This document shows, piece after piece, positions 1-7,842 of a stretch of 64,000 bases of DNA. This stretch comes from an uncultured Alphaproteobacteria bacterium (GTDB lineage: Bacteria; Pseudomonadota; Alphaproteobacteria; CAAHEQ01; UBA3637). Location of the stretch: assembly GCA_934234055.1 (NCBI GenBank), contig CAKQGY010000002.1:75113-139112 (forward strand), in the 5' to 3' direction. The position numbers and the translations under genes were made by a program. The first letter of the stretch is position 1; each line of letters begins with the position of its first letter. The notes below the pieces were generated by a model. The model searched no databases, was not told where the DNA came from, and was given only the letters and a program-made list of their open reading frames with translations.

Positions 1-104
1 GAGTGGCCCCTGCCCTGATACCGATGTTGACGGCTGTCGGGATTGCGGCAGAACCGGTCTTTGAAAAACCGATGTCCTTTTTTGAAATTGTGGAGAATGA
101 ATGA
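1..104 (+). CDS. C-terminal end of a gene cut by the window edge
   Basis: Reading from base 3, 33 codons stay open and stop at TGA 102-104, overlapping the ATG of yacG (ATGA). The tail reads LIPMLTAVGIAAEP then FFEIVENE. In many Alphaproteobacteria yacG follows a gene for an RNase E/G family protein or Maf, so this could be the end of an RNase E/G-like protein. That is inferred from gene order alone; the fragment is too short to identify. Confidence 0.45.
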   Translation, partial: VAPALIPMLTAVGIAAEPVFEKPMSFFEIVENE

Positions 105-307
105 TGACTGAAAATACGCCGATTTTGAATACAAAATGCCCGATATGCGGGAAGTTGGCAACCCTGGAATACAAGCCGTTTTGCTCGAAAAAATGCGCGG
201 ATATTGACCTGGGGCGATGGCTGAAAGGCAACTATGTCGTGCATACCGACGAGGTGCCCGATGAGGCCGATTTGGCCGAGACAATCGCCGAAATTGAAAA
301 AAAATGA
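101..307 (+). CDS. yacG: DNA gyrase inhibitor YacG (zinc-ribbon protein)
   Basis: This 68-residue protein has the YacG zinc ribbon: CPIC near residue 13, then CSKKC near residue 28, giving the C-x2-C...C-x3-C ligand set, followed by the family-typical DLGRWLKGNYVV stretch. YacG proteins are about 60 residues and bind GyrB, inhibiting gyrase. The acidic C-terminal tail (DEADLAETIAEIE) is variable in the family. A GGAG at 92-95 precedes two adjacent ATGs (101 and 104); either could start translation. The start overlaps the stop of the upstream gene, so the two are probably translationally coupled. Confidence 0.9.
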   Translation: MMTENTPILNTKCPICGKLATLEYKPFCSKKCADIDLGRWLKGNYVVHTDEVPDEADLAETIAEIEKK

Positions 308-326
308 CTTTTTTATAAAAAAAGAC

Positions 327-355
327 TGGACTTTTGTTTCATTTTAGGGTATAAG
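327..355 (+). promoter_or_regulatory. promoter of tRNA-Phe
   Basis: TGGACT (327-332), a 17-bp spacer and TATAAG (350-355) lie 15 bp before the tRNA gene. This fits a sigma-70 type promoter. Confidence 0.6.
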
Positions 356-369
356 GGGTGTTATGCGAT

Positions 370-445
370 GCCTGGGTAGCTCAGTCGGTAGAGCAAGGGA
401 CTGAAAATCCCTGTGTCGGCGGTTCGATTCCGTCCCCAGGCACCA
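370..445 (+). tRNA. tRNA-Phe (GAA)
   Basis: A 76-nt cloverleaf. The acceptor stem pairs GCCTGGG (370-376) with CCCAGGC (435-441). The D arm contains AGCTCAGTCGGTAGAGC, the anticodon stem AGGGA/TCCCT encloses the loop CTGAAAA with anticodon GAA, and the T arm contains GGTTCGATTCC. The 3' ACCA is encoded (442-445). Confidence 0.97.
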
Positions 446-455
446 TCCATTAAAA

Positions 456-480
456 CCGTCCGAAAGGGCGATTTTTTTTA
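456..480 (+). terminator. intrinsic terminator of tRNA-Phe
   Basis: CGTCC, loop GAAA, GGGCG, then a run of T from 472. It lies 12 bp after the tRNA. Confidence 0.75.
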
Positions 481-506
481 TGGGAAAGAGTTGCATTCGT
501 GTTTGG

Positions 507-549
507 TTGATTCTTCGGGGGCAAGTCCCCTGCCCCGCTCAGAATGAGG
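507..549. repeat. palindromic intergenic repeat, copy 1 (ATTCTTCG...CAGAATGA type)
   Basis: The ends GATTCTTCGGGG and CTCAGAATGAGG are imperfect inverted repeats around GGGGGCA...TGCCCC. The preceding CATTCGTGTT (494-503) also precedes the copies near 14344 and 63876. It belongs to a dispersed family seen in nine clear copies. The rest of 481-602 holds no gene that I can see. Confidence 0.75.
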
Positions 550-601
550 GGAAGAATAACGAGGGGTAAGGTGGTTGTGGGGCATTGGGATAAGAAAAAG
601 A

Positions 602-630
602 TTGACGGGGGGAGGATTATCTGCTATGAT
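602..630 (+). promoter_or_regulatory. promoter of the glycosyltransferase gene
   Basis: TTGACG (602-607), 17-bp spacer, TATGAT (625-630). It lies 70 bp before the ATG at 703. Confidence 0.65.
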
Positions 631-702
631 ACAAAATAACACAATCTGTAATGAAAAAATGTCATTTGTTATGATGTCAAGAATATAAAAGGATTAAAAA
701 AT

Positions 703-1521
703 ATGCAAAAATTACCCGTCAGTGTCGGCATACTTTCCTATAAGGCACACAAAACAATTGATCATACTTTGACGCAATACGGCGACTTTTTAACGCATTT
801 TGAAGAAGCAAAAGTCTTCTTTCAATGCGTGAGTGAAGCCGATCAACGCATCGCCGAAAAACACAAAATCGCTTGGCAAGGAAGGCCGGATAATATCGGC
901 ATCCAAAGCGGTATGCGGTGGGTGGTGGAAAACCTGAACGGCGAGTATATCCTGTATATGGAAAATGATTTCCAACTGCTGTATGATGTGAAAACGGCCG
1001 TGCGGGAAATTGAAAAAGCCCTGGACTTGGTGCGCACGGGGCGCGCGGATATTGTGCGGCTGCGGTCGCGCTTTAACGCCGGAGAGCCGTTTAACGATGT
1101 TCGCAAATATACGCACTTGTTTAAGCCGGTGGCTATACACCCGGATTTTCGCGATTTTCACAAAATTCAAAAGACGATGCCGATGTTGAAATACCTGAGG
1201 CCGGGAAAAGCCAGGCGGTTGGCGGCGCGGGCGTTGTATCTGGAAAAAGAACCGGAAAAACTGTTCCCGAAAATCATCAAAAAAGACGGCGATTTTTATT
1301 TTGTGGACTCGGCCTATCTGAATTGGACAAATAACCCGACAATCGTGCGCAAAGACTTGTTCCTGAAACTGCTGGACTATGCCGATGCACACCCGTCGCA
1401 CCGAACCGTGAACGGTATGCAAGACTTGGAAAAGCCGTTGAACTGCCGGTGGTGGCAAGAACAACACTTGACAATCGCCATCGGAAACGGAATCTTTATC
1501 CACAATCGACTAGACCGGTAA
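703..1521 (+). CDS. glycosyltransferase, GT-A fold (family 2-like)
   Basis: This 272-residue protein begins with VSVGILSYKAHKTI, the first beta strand and nucleotide-binding loop of GT2-like enzymes. NIGIQSGMRWVVEN and GEYILYMENDF (residues 64-90) follow; E87-N88-D89 occupies the place of the DxD metal-binding motif. No membrane segment is seen, so it is probably cytosolic or peripheral and acts on a lipid- or saccharide-linked acceptor that cannot be named from sequence. AAAGGA precedes the ATG by 10 bp. Its 3' end overlaps the convergent deacetylase by 12 bp. A surface-polysaccharide role is inferred from that neighbour. Confidence 0.75.
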   Translation: MQKLPVSVGILSYKAHKTIDHTLTQYGDFLTHFEEAKVFFQCVSEADQRIAEKHKIAWQGRPDNIGIQSGMRWVVENLNGEYILYMENDFQLLYDVKTAVREIEKALDLVRTGRADIVRLRSRFNAGEPFNDVRKYTHLFKPVAIHPDFRDFHKIQKTMPMLKYLRPGKARRLAARALYLEKEPEKLFPKIIKKDGDFYFVDSAYLNWTNNPTIVRKDLFLKLLDYADAHPSHRTVNGMQDLEKPLNCRWWQEQHLTIAIGNGIFIHNRLDR

Positions 1522-2415
1522 AAGCAAATCGTCAATCGGCGTGTCGGACTCTATGAAAATTCGATGTAGAGCATAGGTATCATCGGCGTCCGTAATATAT
1601 CGGCGTTTGAGCGCGGGATCCGCCGGATTGACCAACACGGCACTGTCGTAATGAGCACGAATGATTGCGTCGCTGGCCGAATTATGGTGCCCATACGGAT
1701 ACGAAAAATGGGTGCAGGAGCGGTTGAGCCATTCAGTCAGCTTGGCTTGGCTGAGGAGAGCCTCGGCCAAAGGATCAGGCACGCGGTCCATATGCACATG
1801 GTGATTGGTGTGAGAGCCGATCTGGCACAAGTCATCGGCTGCCATTTCCTGTAAATCCGCCACAGAGCACGCACCGGCACGGTGATAAGCCGCAAAATCC
1901 AGGTGCGAATCGTGCAGCAAAAACGACATAATTTGATGCCCGGAAAGAAAGGGCAGAACACGTTTGATATATTTGAACCACCACCAAAGACGCTTGAAAC
2001 GATGCTGTTTTTGGGGTAGCGTCAGTGGCAGCGCATTGATCTTGTCGCACAGCAACAGCAGGCCGTCCATCTCGGGCAACCGACAATTGTTAAAGCCGTT
2101 CTCTATTAAATCGGTGGCAATATAAAACACAAACGGGACATTGTGCTTTTTGAAAACCGGATAGGCATGGGTGTAGATGTTCTTCCACCCGTCATCAATC
2201 GTAATAACGATGTTTTTATGCTCTTGGTCGTCAGCTTTGTCGCGCAAAAAACGATCCAGGGATACAAAGGTATAACCCCGATCCCGCGCGGCGATAATCA
2301 ACTGCTCCAATCGGGCGGGGGTGAGGTTTAGGTAATTAAACATCGGAGAAATATCCCGACGGAACGAATCGGGTTCAACACTGTGCAAACCCCAAATAAT
2401 TCCTTTTTTCAACAT
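1510..2415 (-). CDS. polysaccharide deacetylase (NodB domain)
   Basis: A 301-residue carbohydrate esterase family 4-like protein. Motif 1 is TIDDGW (residues 72-77, catalytic Asp and metal Asp), motif 2 is SHTNHHVH (201-208, metal histidines) and motif 3 is SYPYGHHN (238-245). Such enzymes remove N- or O-acetyl groups from chitin-like, peptidoglycan or capsular sugars. No signal peptide is evident, as in intracellular deacetylases that modify lipid-linked sugars. The reading frame is open further upstream, but the ATG at 2415 has AAGGAC 8 bp before it and lies downstream of a promoter, so it is the better start. Confidence 0.85.
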   Translation of the reverse strand: MLKKGIIWGLHSVEPDSFRRDISPMFNYLNLTPARLEQLIIAARDRGYTFVSLDRFLRDKADDQEHKNIVITIDDGWKNIYTHAYPVFKKHNVPFVFYIATDLIENGFNNCRLPEMDGLLLLCDKINALPLTLPQKQHRFKRLWWWFKYIKRVLPFLSGHQIMSFLLHDSHLDFAAYHRAGACSVADLQEMAADDLCQIGSHTNHHVHMDRVPDPLAEALLSQAKLTEWLNRSCTHFSYPYGHHNSASDAIIRAHYDSAVLVNPADPALKRRYITDADDTYALHRIFIESDTPIDDLLLPV

Positions 2416-2443
2416 TATAGACCGTCCTTTCCAAAACGAAAAT

Positions 2444-2472
2444 ACTATACGCTGATTTTTTTCAAAAGACAA
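2444..2472 (-). promoter_or_regulatory. promoter of the polysaccharide deacetylase gene
   Basis: On the minus strand TTGTCT (2472-2467), 17-bp spacer, TATAGT (2449-2444). It is divergent from the pyrG promoter, with 15 bp between the two -35 boxes. Confidence 0.65.
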
Positions 2473-2486
2473 GTGTTATTTTTCCC

Positions 2487-2514
2487 TTGCATTTGGAAAA
2501 AAAATAAGTAAAAT
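2487..2514 (+). promoter_or_regulatory. promoter of the pyrG leader
   Basis: TTGCAT (2487-2492), 16-bp spacer, TAAAAT (2509-2514). Transcription would start near 2521, giving a leader of about 170 nt before pyrG. Confidence 0.6.
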
Positions 2515-2539
2515 AAAACTATTCGTAAAGGAAAGTTTG

Positions 2540-2695
2540 ATGCAAAACAGAGTGCCGACAGTTATCCCAATGGATCGGTTTTTAACCGCCGGGGCGGCTC
2601 TCCCCCAAAATCAGCTTTCACAATATAACCGGAACTCCCTGAAAAATCAGGGAGTTCTTTCTTTTAACAATCAGCAGGAAAGTGTTTATCTATGA
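2540..2695 (+). CDS. possible 51-residue leader ORF coupled to pyrG
   Basis: An ATG at 2540 follows AAAGGAAAG and opens 51 codons that stop at TGA 2693-2695, overlapping the ATG of pyrG (ATGA). The peptide begins MQNRVPTVIP and resembles nothing I know. Its 3' half contains a perfect terminator-like hairpin. It may be a leader peptide whose translation affects hairpin formation and couples ribosomes into pyrG, or a chance ORF. The ribosome site, the exact stop/start overlap and the position downstream of a promoter favour a real role. Confidence 0.4.
   Translation: MQNRVPTVIPMDRFLTAGAALPQNQLSQYNRNSLKNQGVLSFNNQQESVYL
2632..2664 (+). terminator. terminator-like hairpin in the pyrG leader (candidate attenuator)
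   Basis: GAACTCCCTGA (2632-2642), loop AAAA, TCAGGGAGTTC (2647-2657), then TTTCTTTT. This is a perfect 11-bp stem followed by a U-rich tract, between the promoter and pyrG and inside the leader ORF. As placed, it would stop transcription before pyrG unless an alternative structure or translating ribosomes open it. Confidence 0.75.
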
Positions 2696-4335
2696 CAAAA
2701 TATATCTTTATATTAGGGGGTGTGGTATCCTCGTTAGGCAAGGGAATCGCGTCGGCAGCAACGGGAAGCCTGTTAAAGGCAAGAGGCTATTCGGTGCGAA
2801 TGCGGAAAATGGACCCCTATTTGAACATTGACCCGGGGACAATGTCGCCCTATCAACACGGGGAAGTCTTTGTGACTGACGACGGTGCCGAAACAGATCT
2901 GGACCTGGGGCACTATGAGCGCTTTACAGGCGTCAATTGCCATAAAACCGACAGCATTTCGGGCGGGCGAATCTATTATAATGTGATCCAAAAAGAACGC
3001 CGGGGAAATTACTTGGGCGCAACGGTGCAGGCTATTCCGCATGTGACAAATGAAATTAAAGACTTTTTGAAGTCCGACCTGCACGGGGAGGATTTCGTCC
3101 TGTATGAAGTGGGGGGAACGGTCGGTGATATTGAGGGGACTTTGTTCCTGGAAGCAATCCGGCAATTCGCCAATGAGGTCGGACGCGAAAATGTGTGCTT
3201 TTTGTTCCTGACGCTGCTGCCGTATATTCCGACAGCGGGAGAATTGAAAACAAAACCCACGCAACACGCGATCAAAACCCTGATGGAAGCGGGGATTCAA
3301 GCCGATATTCTGCTGTGCCGCAGTCAGCAAATGCTGGGGTCGGATGAACGACGGAAGTTGGCTTTGTTCTGTAATGTCGCACCCGACGATGTGATTATGG
3401 CGTTGGACGCGGACAGCATCTATAAAATCCCCCTCACCTATCACGAGCAAGGATTAGATGTGCAGGTGTTAAAACACTTTGGTATGTTGGCACAATCGCC
3501 CGAACCCGATCTGGATTCGTGGAAAAAAATTATCTCGGTCATACAAAACTATGAAAAAGAAGTGAAAATTGCCGTGGTGGGGAAATACTGCGGGCTGTTG
3601 GAAGCATATAAATCCCTGCACGAAGCGTTGATACATGCGGGAATTGCCAATAATGCCAAAGTCAAAATTGCTTGGTTGGAAGCCGAACAATTAGAAGGTA
3701 AAACACAAGAAGAAGTCAATCAAACATTAAAACCCTATGCCGGGATTCTCATTCCGGGCGGATTCGGTCAACGCGGTATTGACGGCAAAATTAAAGCGAT
3801 TCGCTATGCCCGCGAGCATCAGGTGCCTTTCTTCGGGATTTGCCTGGGAATGCAAATGGCCGTGGTGGAAGCATGCCGGAATATGTTGGGGATTGCACAG
3901 GCAGGATCGGCCGAATTCGGGGATGATTGTGTGCCGGTGATTTCTAAAATGAAAGTCTGGGAGCAGGACGGGAAAAAGCAAATCCGACCCGATAACGGCG
4001 ATCTGGGCGGGACAATGCGGCTGGGGGCGTATCCGTGCGACCTGAAACCCGGGTCGTTGGCAGCACAAATCTATGGCGGAAAAACCGAAATTCGCGAACG
4101 GCATCGCCACCGTTATGAAATGGATATTTCGTATGAGGGGCAGTTGGCCGAAAAGGGCATGGTTATCTCGGGCAAATCGCCGGACAAGTTGCTGCCGGAA
4201 ATTGTGGAAATACCGACCCATCCGTTCTTTATCGGCGTGCAATTTCACCCGGAATTTACTTCACGACCCAATAACCCCAATCCGATCTTTCGGGCGTTTA
4301 TAGAAGCCGCCTTGAAACACGGATACCTGGTTTAG
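2692..4335 (+). CDS. pyrG: CTP synthase
   Basis: This 547-residue enzyme aminates UTP to CTP using ATP and glutamine. The N-terminal synthetase domain (about residues 1-265) begins MTKYIFILGGVVSSLGKGI with the P-loop-like SSLGKG. The C-terminal class I glutaminase domain has the nucleophile in GICLGMQ (Cys384) and the catalytic His/Glu in QFHPEF (His519, Glu521). Length matches the family (about 545). GGAAAG precedes the ATG by about 10 bp. The stop overlaps the convergent pyruvate kinase gene by 4 bp. A leader hairpin upstream suggests control of transcription. Confidence 0.98.
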   Translation: MTKYIFILGGVVSSLGKGIASAATGSLLKARGYSVRMRKMDPYLNIDPGTMSPYQHGEVFVTDDGAETDLDLGHYERFTGVNCHKTDSISGGRIYYNVIQKERRGNYLGATVQAIPHVTNEIKDFLKSDLHGEDFVLYEVGGTVGDIEGTLFLEAIRQFANEVGRENVCFLFLTLLPYIPTAGELKTKPTQHAIKTLMEAGIQADILLCRSQQMLGSDERRKLALFCNVAPDDVIMALDADSIYKIPLTYHEQGLDVQVLKHFGMLAQSPEPDLDSWKKIISVIQNYEKEVKIAVVGKYCGLLEAYKSLHEALIHAGIANNAKVKIAWLEAEQLEGKTQEEVNQTLKPYAGILIPGGFGQRGIDGKIKAIRYAREHQVPFFGICLGMQMAVVEACRNMLGIAQAGSAEFGDDCVPVISKMKVWEQDGKKQIRPDNGDLGGTMRLGAYPCDLKPGSLAAQIYGGKTEIRERHRHRYEMDISYEGQLAEKGMVISGKSPDKLLPEIVEIPTHPFFIGVQFHPEFTSRPNNPNPIFRAFIEAALKHGYLV

Positions 4336-5747
4336 TCCACGACTGCTATATGTAAGATGTTGGTGTTCCCTTTCTGCGCAAAGGGAATGCCGGCCGTGAT
4401 GATAATTTCCTGACCCTTGGATGCCATTTTGAGCGCTTTGGCCTGATGCACTGCGACAGGAGAAACCTCGGTCATATCGTGCAGCGAATGCGTCCAGGCC
4501 GGCGTGACCCCCCACACAAGCGCCAAGCGGTTGGCAATCTTTTCATTCGGAGTGAGCCCCAAAATGGGGACAGGAGCACGCTCACGCGAGACGCGCATTG
4601 TCGTTTTACCGGAAACGGAATAAGTGGCAATGCAGGCAGGCTTGTCCAAAACCTGAACCATATTCTTCATACAGGAGGTAATGGCACTGGCAACCGTCTT
4701 GTCGGGCGGAAGGGTGTGCATCTCCATCGCGCGAACATAATAGCCGTCAACCTGAATCTTGTCAATGATTTGACGCATCATCTTGACCGCCTGAACCGGA
4801 TATTGCCCAACAGCCGTCTCGGCCGATAACATCACGCAATCGGCACCCTCGTATACCGCGGTGGCCACATCGGAAACCTCGGCCCGCGTGGGGACAGGTG
4901 CGCTGATCATACTTTCCAACATTTGGGTGGCAACAATCACCGGCTTGCCCGCGCGACGGCAGGTGTCTACAATCTGATGCTGTAAGGCGGGGACGGTCTC
5001 TATGGGGCACTCTACGCCCAAATCACCACGCGCCACCATCACCCCGTCGGCCAAGTCCACAATCGCGTTTAAGTTCAAAATCGCAGAGGGCTTTTCAATC
5101 TTGACAATAATGCCGGCACGATCGCCGATAATCTGGCGAGCCTGCTTGACATCGGCGGGTTGCTGAACAAATGACAGGCACACCCAATCGACGCCGAGTT
5201 TGAGTGCAAAATCCAGATCCTGTTTGTCCTTGGCCGTCAGTGCGGAAATGGGCAGAACAACATCGGGAAGATTAACCCCCTTGTGGTCCGAAAGCACACC
5301 GCCGACCAGGACTTTTGTCGTGAGTGCCGTGCGTGATACTGCCGTGACGGAAAGCTGAATCTGGCCGTCATTGAGCAGCAGAGTCATCCCTTTTTTGACG
5401 GCACGGTAAATCTCGGGGTGGGGCAAAAGAACACGATCGGGCGTGCCGGGATCCTTATTCATGTCCAGCGTGAAAGTCTGGCCCTTTTTAAGGGTGATTT
5501 TACCCTCGGCAAAAGTGCCGACGCGCAACTTGGGCCCCTGCATATCCGCCAAAATACTGATAAAGCGATTGTGTTTTTTGGCCAGGCGGCGAATCGTCTG
5601 ATAACGCTGCTTTTGCTCGGCGGGAGTGCCGTGGCTGAAATTCATACGAAAAACATCTACGCCCGCAAGCATCAGGTCTTCTATTTTGTCAGGGGTGGAG
5701 GTGGCCGGCCCCAAAGTCGCCACTATTTTCGTGAACATTTGTTTCAT
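4332..5747 (-). CDS. pyk: pyruvate kinase
   Basis: A 471-residue glycolytic enzyme that makes pyruvate and ATP from phosphoenolpyruvate and ADP. The start KIVATLGPATSTPDKI, the substrate-loop RMNFSHG, the catalytic-lysine region IVKIEKP, the metal-binding VARGDLGVE and VIVATQMLESM are all present. The C-terminal region (PILGLTPNEK) corresponds to the allosteric domain. AGAAGGA precedes the ATG. It is the last gene of a minus-strand operon with the mutarotase 3 bp upstream. Confidence 0.97.
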   Translation of the reverse strand: MKQMFTKIVATLGPATSTPDKIEDLMLAGVDVFRMNFSHGTPAEQKQRYQTIRRLAKKHNRFISILADMQGPKLRVGTFAEGKITLKKGQTFTLDMNKDPGTPDRVLLPHPEIYRAVKKGMTLLLNDGQIQLSVTAVSRTALTTKVLVGGVLSDHKGVNLPDVVLPISALTAKDKQDLDFALKLGVDWVCLSFVQQPADVKQARQIIGDRAGIIVKIEKPSAILNLNAIVDLADGVMVARGDLGVECPIETVPALQHQIVDTCRRAGKPVIVATQMLESMISAPVPTRAEVSDVATAVYEGADCVMLSAETAVGQYPVQAVKMMRQIIDKIQVDGYYVRAMEMHTLPPDKTVASAITSCMKNMVQVLDKPACIATYSVSGKTTMRVSRERAPVPILGLTPNEKIANRLALVWGVTPAWTHSLHDMTEVSPVAVHQAKALKMASKGQEIIITAGIPFAQKGNTNILHIAVVD

Positions 5748-5750
5748 GGT

Positions 5751-6647
5751 TTATCCTTCTATCTTAAAAGTAATTCGCCCCGTCAGTGATTGCAAGGGAC
5801 CGATACTGCGAATCCCTGTGCCAATCACTCCGTCGGCCGCCAAATTAAACGCATTGGAGGCGTTGGTGGTGGGCTCTAAACAAAAGAAATTTTTACCCCG
5901 CGGGGCAAATAAGACCACATGGTGAAATAACTCGTTCGTCGTGATGTTGATCGTTAAATCACGGCTGGGATAAGTGATGCGGGCTTGTTCCTCAAAACCA
6001 CCGAAACACGTGTCAAAAACCGCATTTTTAAGCGGTTGACCGCCCTCAAAGCGCCAAGGGGCCGGAGTGGGATACGGCTCGTCAAAAATCGGATCCGATT
6101 CATTGCTCCACACCAGTTGAGTCTTGAAATCCAGCTCGACATCTTTGTCTTTGATGAAAAACGGGTGGACGCCCAGGCCGCACGGCATCGGCAAAGGCGA
6201 CGGATTCGTAATCTTCATCTGAATATCCAAATTGCCGTCAGTGAGCTTGTAAGTCAGCTCGGCCGTATAGGAAAACGGAAAGCCGCTGTCCTTTTTATCA
6301 TGCGCCAAAAATAAAGTCAGAGAAGTGTTGGTCCGATTCACGATTCGCCACGCGCTTTTCCAGCCGTCGCCGTGAATGGGATCGGCAATGCCGGCGTGGT
6401 TTTTGGGGACTTTGCGCAAAATCCCCCAGTAGGTGAAACTGCCCCCGCGAATCCGGCCCGCATACGGCAACATCGGAAATAACGCGGCATTGTTGGCGTC
6501 CAATTTACGCCCCGACAAATCCATAGGACGCAAAATGTCTCGGCTTTGGCCGGCACGCGTATAACGCATAAACGACAAACAAGCACCGATTTCGGGCAGA
6601 ATACCGACAGATAGTTTCGGCGTGGATAAGACGATTTCTTGAGTCAT
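5751..6647 (-). CDS. aldose 1-epimerase (mutarotase) family protein
   Basis: This 298-residue galactose mutarotase-like beta-sandwich protein interconverts alpha and beta anomers of aldoses or aldose phosphates. The diagnostic pieces are LPYAGRI (60-66), IHGDGW (91-96, substrate-binding His) and GLGVHPFF (158-164, catalytic His161); a Glu in CLEPTT near residue 254 fits the general base. It lies between the GGDEF-like gene (2 bp) and pyk (3 bp) in a tight operon, consistent with a sugar-catabolic role. Which sugar is used cannot be told. Confidence 0.88.
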   Translation of the reverse strand: MTQEIVLSTPKLSVGILPEIGACLSFMRYTRAGQSRDILRPMDLSGRKLDANNAALFPMLPYAGRIRGGSFTYWGILRKVPKNHAGIADPIHGDGWKSAWRIVNRTNTSLTLFLAHDKKDSGFPFSYTAELTYKLTDGNLDIQMKITNPSPLPMPCGLGVHPFFIKDKDVELDFKTQLVWSNESDPIFDEPYPTPAPWRFEGGQPLKNAVFDTCFGGFEEQARITYPSRDLTINITTNELFHHVVLFAPRGKNFFCLEPTTNASNAFNLAADGVIGTGIRSIGPLQSLTGRITFKIEG

Positions 6648-6649
6648 AG

Positions 6650-7717
6650 TCAGGTCCTTTTTTTCCGAGCGGCTTTCACGGCGGGTTTAACCGATGTTTT
6701 GGCCGGTTGTTCAATCGCATTTAAGGCACGCAACAAGATGCTGTCCATCGTGTCGGTCATCGATTCTTTTTCAGAAGCGCCGAATGTGGCTGTGATGAAA
6801 AAACCGGTGTTGGCTTTAAGATTCTGCTCTTGAATACGATCTTTAAGGCGGGCGGCCAGCATCATCGCCTTGGCCACGGAAGTTTCGGGCAGAACAATGG
6901 CGAATTCCACATCACCGACTCGGCCGATCGAATCCGAATCGCGAATCATCGTCCGGCATATATTAATCACCGAACGAACCAGGTCATCACTGAAACCTTG
7001 GCGATTCGTCTCGCTGTGGAAATAGTCCAGCTTCATCACGAGCACGGACATTTGACGTTTGTATCGAACTGCACGTTTGAGCTCGTGCATACCGGCCTCT
7101 AAAAATGCCTGACGATTCAAAACGCCGGTCAGCGCATCAGTGGAGGTTAAAAAACGCAATTCTTCTTCCAACTGCTTGCGCTTGGTAATGTCAAAGCCGA
7201 CAGAGCGCAACTCGGTCGGTTCGCCCGAATCGTTGTAAATCACACGATTCGTCCATGAAACCCAAAAATGCTCGCCGGATTTTTTGATGTTCTCGGTCTC
7301 GTGTTCCAGATACAACTTGGGGTTTGCAAAAATACGCGAAATAATATCGGTTTGCGCGTTCAGGCGATGCTGGGCCGGAAAAATAAAACCGACGGCCTGT
7401 TGACCGATCATCTCGGTCTTGGTATAGCCGAACACCTCGGTCGCGTAATCGTTGGTATCCAAAATCTTGCCCTGAGGCGACAAAGACAGAATAATACTGC
7501 GGGAGGTTTCGGGTAAAAACGGAGAGAGCAGATTCTGATTCGCGGCGCGGGCCTCGTCCAACTCTTTATCCTTTTTCCCGAGAGTCTCTATCATATCGGA
7601 CAATTTATGTTTGAGGTGACGCGACCGATTGATGAATATCAGCGACACCGTAACAAATAAAATAGCCACTACAACCAAAAATGCGTGAATATACGCAAAA
7701 CAGTCCATACGAAACAT
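6650..7717 (-). CDS. membrane PAS-GGDEF protein with degenerate GGDEF motif
   Basis: A 355-residue protein with one membrane helix (about 11-29), a coiled-coil stretch (30-62), a PAS/PAC domain (about 72-182, ending VGFDITKRKQLEEEL) and a GGDEF fold (about 190-335, starting TSTDALTGVLNRQAF). The signature that should read GGDEF is GDVEF (268-272), so two of five positions are changed and the site is probably poor or inactive as a diguanylate cyclase. It could instead bind a nucleotide or act as a sensor scaffold. AGGAG lies 10 bp before the ATG. It is first in the operon with the mutarotase and pyk. The C-terminal tail is Lys/Arg-rich. Confidence 0.85.
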   Translation of the reverse strand: MFRMDCFAYIHAFLVVVAILFVTVSLIFINRSRHLKHKLSDMIETLGKKDKELDEARAANQNLLSPFLPETSRSIILSLSPQGKILDTNDYATEVFGYTKTEMIGQQAVGFIFPAQHRLNAQTDIISRIFANPKLYLEHETENIKKSGEHFWVSWTNRVIYNDSGEPTELRSVGFDITKRKQLEEELRFLTSTDALTGVLNRQAFLEAGMHELKRAVRYKRQMSVLVMKLDYFHSETNRQGFSDDLVRSVINICRTMIRDSDSIGRVGDVEFAIVLPETSVAKAMMLAARLKDRIQEQNLKANTGFFITATFGASEKESMTDTMDSILLRALNAIEQPAKTSVKPAVKAARKKRT

Positions 7718-7788
7718 CTGTAATAATCTCCTAGCAAGACTAGACTAACTTTTTTTTTAACGAATAACAAGCAAAAAAATGCTTTTTC

Positions 7789-7817
7789 TTGACTTTTTTT
7801 GAAAAATGAGGCATATT
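7789..7817 (+). promoter_or_regulatory. promoter of the suf operon
   Basis: TTGACT (7789-7794), 17-bp spacer, CATATT (7812-7817), 25 bp before sufB. No clear IscR, Irr or Fur box was recognised. Confidence 0.5.
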
Positions 7818-7842
7818 ACCAACAAATTTGAAAAGGTTTTGA

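Noticed and set aside
7789..7842. IscR or Irr operator in the suf promoter
   Set aside because: No inverted repeat matching known iron- or cluster-responsive sites could be seen.
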